Made by a program: the position numbers and the translations under genes
Shown here: positions 61,882 to 64,000 of the stretch, piece by piece
Position numbering within the stretch: the first letter of the stretch is position 1
Layout of the letters: every line of letters starts with the position of its first letter
The notes under the pieces: model-generated
Database searches by the model: none
What the model was told of the DNA's origin: nothing
Seen by the model: the letters and a program-made list of their open reading frames with translations, nothing else
Assembly: GCF_039542905.1 (NCBI RefSeq)
Contig: NZ_BAABIS010000001.1
Span: forward strand, 4,216,001 to 4,280,000
Direction: 5' to 3'
Origin: Kitasatospora terrestris
Lineage (GTDB): Bacteria; Actinomycetota; Actinomycetes; Streptomycetales; Streptomycetaceae
DNA: 64,000 bases

Positions 61882-62835
61882 TCAGTGCGGCTTGCGCGGG
61901 TCGTGCGGCTTGGGCCGGTCGTCGGAGGCCGGTGCGGCGGGCTTGGCGGCGTCGGGCTCGGGGCCGGGAGAGTCCTTCGGGCCCTCCTCGGCCGTGGGGC
62001 GCGGGGCGGAGCCGTTCATCACGGCGTCGCCGACCGGTGTGCCGGTGGCGCTCCCGGCCGGGGCGTCGGACGAGGCGGAGGCGTGGGCGCCGCTGCCGCC
62101 ACCGTTCAGCCCTCCGGAGCCGGAGCCGGAGCCGGTGGCGGTACCGGAGCCCGTGGCGGTGTCGGCGGCCGGCACCGGCGGCTCGACCAGCCACTCGGGG
62201 TTGTTCTGCTTGCGGTACCACTGCCAGGCGAGCACGCCGGTGCCGATGGCGATGGTGCCAGCCACCGCGAGGCCGGTGGCCCAGCCGCTGCGGTGGTGGT
62301 TCTCCTTCTTGATGTTCTTGGCGGCCAGCTCGCTGATCTCGGCGGCGCTGACGTGCCCCTGGAGCGCGGTCAGGGCGGCGGCGCCGCGGGCCTGCGCCTC
62401 CTGGGCGTAGGGGGTGACCGACTCGACGGCGCCGTTGTAGGCGTCGGCGACCTTGGGGACCACGGTGGAGCGGGCCTGGCCGGCGGCCTGGGTGGCGGAG
62501 AGCTTGGCGGCGAGCGCGGCCTCCTGGGCCCGGTGCACGGCCTTCAGGGTGGCCTTCTGGGTCTCCGGGGGCAGGCTGGTGAAGGCGTTCTCCAGGCGCG
62601 GGGCGACGTGCTTGGCGTACTGCACCCGGGCGGCCTGGGCGGCGTTGGAGGCGCCGGTGCGGGCCTGGACGCCGGCGGATGCCGCCTTCGGGCCGAGCGC
62701 CTCCAGCTTGGGGCCGATCAGGTGCTTGGCCTCGTCCGCGTAGTGCAGTGCGGCGTCCTTGGCGGTGGCGGCGTAGGGCGCGATGGCGTCCTTCGTCCGT
62801 CCTGCGGTCTCGCGCGCTGTATCCATACGGGTCAC
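61882..62835 (-). CDS. DUF5324 family protein
   Basis: A 317-residue protein. The first ~170 residues are Ala/Lys/Glu-rich amphipathic helices of apolipoprotein-like character (DTARETAGRTKDAIAPYAATAKDAAL; VAPRLENAFTSLPPETQ). Then comes one helix (GWATGLAVAGTIAIGTGVLAW), the conserved YRKQNNPEWLVEPP, and a long Gly/Ser/Pro disordered tail. This layout matches the streptomycete DUF5324 family. Function unknown. Confidence 0.8.
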   Translation of the reverse strand: MTRMDTARETAGRTKDAIAPYAATAKDAALHYADEAKHLIGPKLEALGPKAASAGVQARTGASNAAQAARVQYAKHVAPRLENAFTSLPPETQKATLKAVHRAQEAALAAKLSATQAAGQARSTVVPKVADAYNGAVESVTPYAQEAQARGAAALTALQGHVSAAEISELAAKNIKKENHHRSGWATGLAVAGTIAIGTGVLAWQWYRKQNNPEWLVEPPVPAADTATGSGTATGSGSGSGGLNGGGSGAHASASSDAPAGSATGTPVGDAVMNGSAPRPTAEEGPKDSPGPEPDAAKPAAPASDDRPKPHDPRKPH

Positions 62836-63010
62836 GGCTTCTCCTCCTCGGCGGATTCCGGCGGGTGTCCGGTATGCACATTTCCACCTGATTGGAGATC
62901 ATGCATCCGCTCCCCTCTCGCGGCACGCCGGGCTGGGCCGTCTGCGGCGGCAGGCGGCGCGCCTCACCGGCCGGTCGGGCGGTGGGCGCCATGCTGTGCA
63001 CCGGCGCCGG

Positions 63011-63201
63011 TTGTCCACAGTGCGCTTGCGGCTGTGCACAGCCGGTGCTCGGCCGTTGGGGGACAGGGCGGAAAGGACCCGTTCTACGCGCGTTGTGCTG
63101 CGTGAATGCCGGAATTCGGAAGGTCGGGAGCGGTTCTGGACGACCCAAGTTATCCACAGGCTGGAGTGACTTTTCCCCAGTGTGGATAACCGTGTGGATA
63201 A
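63011..63201. promoter_or_regulatory. DnaA-box cluster outside oriC (right)
   Basis: TTGTCCACA at 63011-63019 and TTATCCACA at 63150-63158 on the plus strand, plus two perfect minus-strand TTATCCACA boxes at 63181-63189 and 63193-63201. Three perfect boxes fall within 52 bases. It lies about 15 kb from oriC on the dnaN side. Confidence 0.75.
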
Positions 63202-63245
63202 ACGTTCGGCCAGGCCGTGGGACGTTCGGTGGAGGGCAGCCGAAA

Positions 63246-63275
63246 GCACCGCTCCGGGTCGTTCCGGAGCGGTGC
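63246..63275 (-). terminator. Terminator of crgA
   Basis: Twelve-base perfect stem with loop GTCGTT, 59 bases after the crgA stop on the minus strand. Confidence 0.7.
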
Positions 63276-63334
63276 CGGTGAAACGCCTGTGACTGGTGCT
63301 TCGGGTGTGGTGGCGGTGAGGAGCGGGCGAGCCG

Positions 63335-63589
63335 CTACTTCCACTGGGTGGAGACGCCGAAGCCCGCGGCGATGAAGCCGAACCCGGCCAGGATGTTCCA
63401 GTTGCCCCAGGCCTGGACCGGCCAGGTGCCACTGGTCACGTAGTAGGTGACGATCCAGACCAGGCCGATCAGGAACAGCGCCAGCATCAGCGGGGCGACC
63501 CAGCCGCGCCCGGAACTGATCTTCACCGCCGTCGGCGATCCGGTCGGCGGGGTGTAGTCGGACTTCTTGCGGAGTCGAGACTTCGGCAC
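63335..63589 (-). CDS. crgA: Cell division protein CrgA
   Basis: CrgA is a small two-helix protein that coordinates FtsZ-ring growth and septation in streptomycetes and links septal proteins in mycobacteria. The 84-residue product starts PKSRLRKKSDYTPP, with helices WVAPLMLALFLIGLVWIVTYYV and WNILAGFGFIAAGFGVST. The GTG at 63589 gives the conserved N-terminus; the frame is open to 63688. Confidence 0.93.
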   Translation of the reverse strand: MPKSRLRKKSDYTPPTGSPTAVKISSGRGWVAPLMLALFLIGLVWIVTYYVTSGTWPVQAWGNWNILAGFGFIAAGFGVSTQWK

Positions 63590-63739
63590 GAGAGGTTCTC
63601 CTGTCGATGCGCTGTGACCGCGCAGTGTGCAGCGGGGCGAGGCGGCTGTGGGGGCCGGTCCGTACGGGAGGTACTCCGCACATGCCACCGGCGTCCGTTA
63701 GCGTAGTGGTTCGCCGGGTGTTAAGGAGATAAGGGTACG

Positions 63740-64000
63740 GTGCCGAATTCCACGATTCCCCCCCAGCCCGGCCCTCCGCGCCCCCGAAGGATCCGAATTG
63801 TCGGACCTGCCCTGACCTGCGCCGTCTTCGCACTCGCCGGACTGCTCTTCTACATCAGCGGTCAGACCGCGAAGGGCACCGATCTGCGGACCGACAACTC
63901 GCTGCTGAAGCTGAGCGACGTGATACGGCAGCGGTCCACCCAGAACCAGCAGCTCGAGCAGCAGGTCGGCGAGGACCAGGAGCGGGCCGACCGGCTGGCC
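63740..64000 (+). CDS. DUF881 family protein, 5' part
   Basis: The first 87 codons of a gene cut by the window edge. After a Pro/Arg-rich start comes a helix (VGPALTCAVFALAGLLFYI) and TAKGTDLRTDNSLLKLSDVIRQRS, then a Gln/Glu coiled region, matching the DUF881 family found divergently beside crgA in Streptomyces. GTG start 12 bases after GGAG. The family is membrane-anchored with no firmly known role. Confidence 0.82.
   Translation, partial: MPNSTIPPQPGPPRPRRIRIVGPALTCAVFALAGLLFYISGQTAKGTDLRTDNSLLKLSDVIRQRSTQNQQLEQQVGEDQERADRLA

Larger units (their letters stand above)
62836..63334. other. Intergenic region DUF5324-crgA with DnaA boxes
   Basis: No convincing gene in these 499 bases. The left part should carry the DUF5324 promoter (minus strand). 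The middle holds four DnaA boxes listed separately. The right part has the crgA terminator: GCACCGCTCCGG (63246-63257) paired with 63264-63275, loop GTCGTT. Confidence 0.6.

Noticed and set aside
62892..63281. Plus-strand frame of 129 codons in the DUF5324-crgA gap
   Set aside because: It is Cys/Gly/Arg-rich, crosses DnaA boxes and a terminator, and has no ribosome site or recognisable similarity.

Overview
This is a high-GC actinobacterial chromosome segment centred on the replication origin. Gene content and order match the oriC region of Streptomycetaceae (Streptomyces or Kitasatospora): rpmH, dnaA, oriC with many DnaA boxes, dnaN, a short 6-phosphogluconate dehydrogenase, recF, a DciA-like gene, gyrB, gyrA, and on the other side rnpA, yidD, yidC, jag, rsmG, parA, parB. 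Streptomycete markers include FemX, the LppU/SCO3897 family, DUF6049, DUF5324, a DLW-39 peptide, CrgA and GTTTCACGTGAAAC parS sites. The genus is an inference. No prophage, IS element or CRISPR array was seen.

Layout. (1) 1-9.6 kb, accessory metabolism: quinone oxidoreductase, two-TM K+ channel with RCK domain, molybdenum-cofactor genes (mobA, a DUF6457 gene, moeA) behind a metallo-beta-lactamase-fold gene, manA, a divergent MarR/SDR pair with a palindromic operator, and a DHFR-like reductase. (2) 9.6-17.8 kb: dnaB, a DnaA-box cluster, a MATE exporter, the rpsF-ssb-rpsR-rplI operon, a small membrane protein, FemX and an alanine-racemase-like gene. (3) 17.8-28.1 kb: GT87 membrane glycosyltransferase, class A PBP, PadR regulator with palindromic operators, inositol-1-phosphate synthase, MFS transporter, LppU family protein, CCA-adding enzyme. 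(4) 28.4-38.5 kb: DUF6049 protein, MurJ, a separate pseudokinase, an ECF sigma factor with anti-sigma, and trxB-trxA behind a clear sigma-R-type promoter. (5) 38.6-45.1 kb, minus strand: GNAT, parB, parA, rsmG, jag, yidC, yidD, rnpA, rpmH, with most of the parS sites. (6) 45.5-58.1 kb, plus strand: dnaA, oriC, dnaN, gnd, recF, dciA, gyrB, gyrA, DUF3566. (7) 58.5-64 kb: cyclopropane synthase, tRNA-Ile(GAT), an antirepressor-like gene with unusual tandem palindromes, two small membrane proteins, tRNA-Ala(TGC), DUF5324, a second DnaA-box cluster, crgA, and the start of a DUF881 gene cut by the window edge.

Together the genes cover replication initiation (DnaA, oriC, DnaB, DciA, DnaN, gyrase, RecF, SSB), origin segregation (ParA, ParB, parS) and envelope growth and division (MurJ, pseudokinase, PBP, FemX, YidC, CrgA). 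The most unusual signals are a spaced palindrome (ACCGACA, 3 nt, TGTCGGT) present three times in and just after the antirepressor-like gene, a DnaA-trio-like tract at the right end of oriC, DnaA-box clusters about 36 kb left and 15 kb right of oriC, and a parS site inside the ECF sigma-factor coding sequence.
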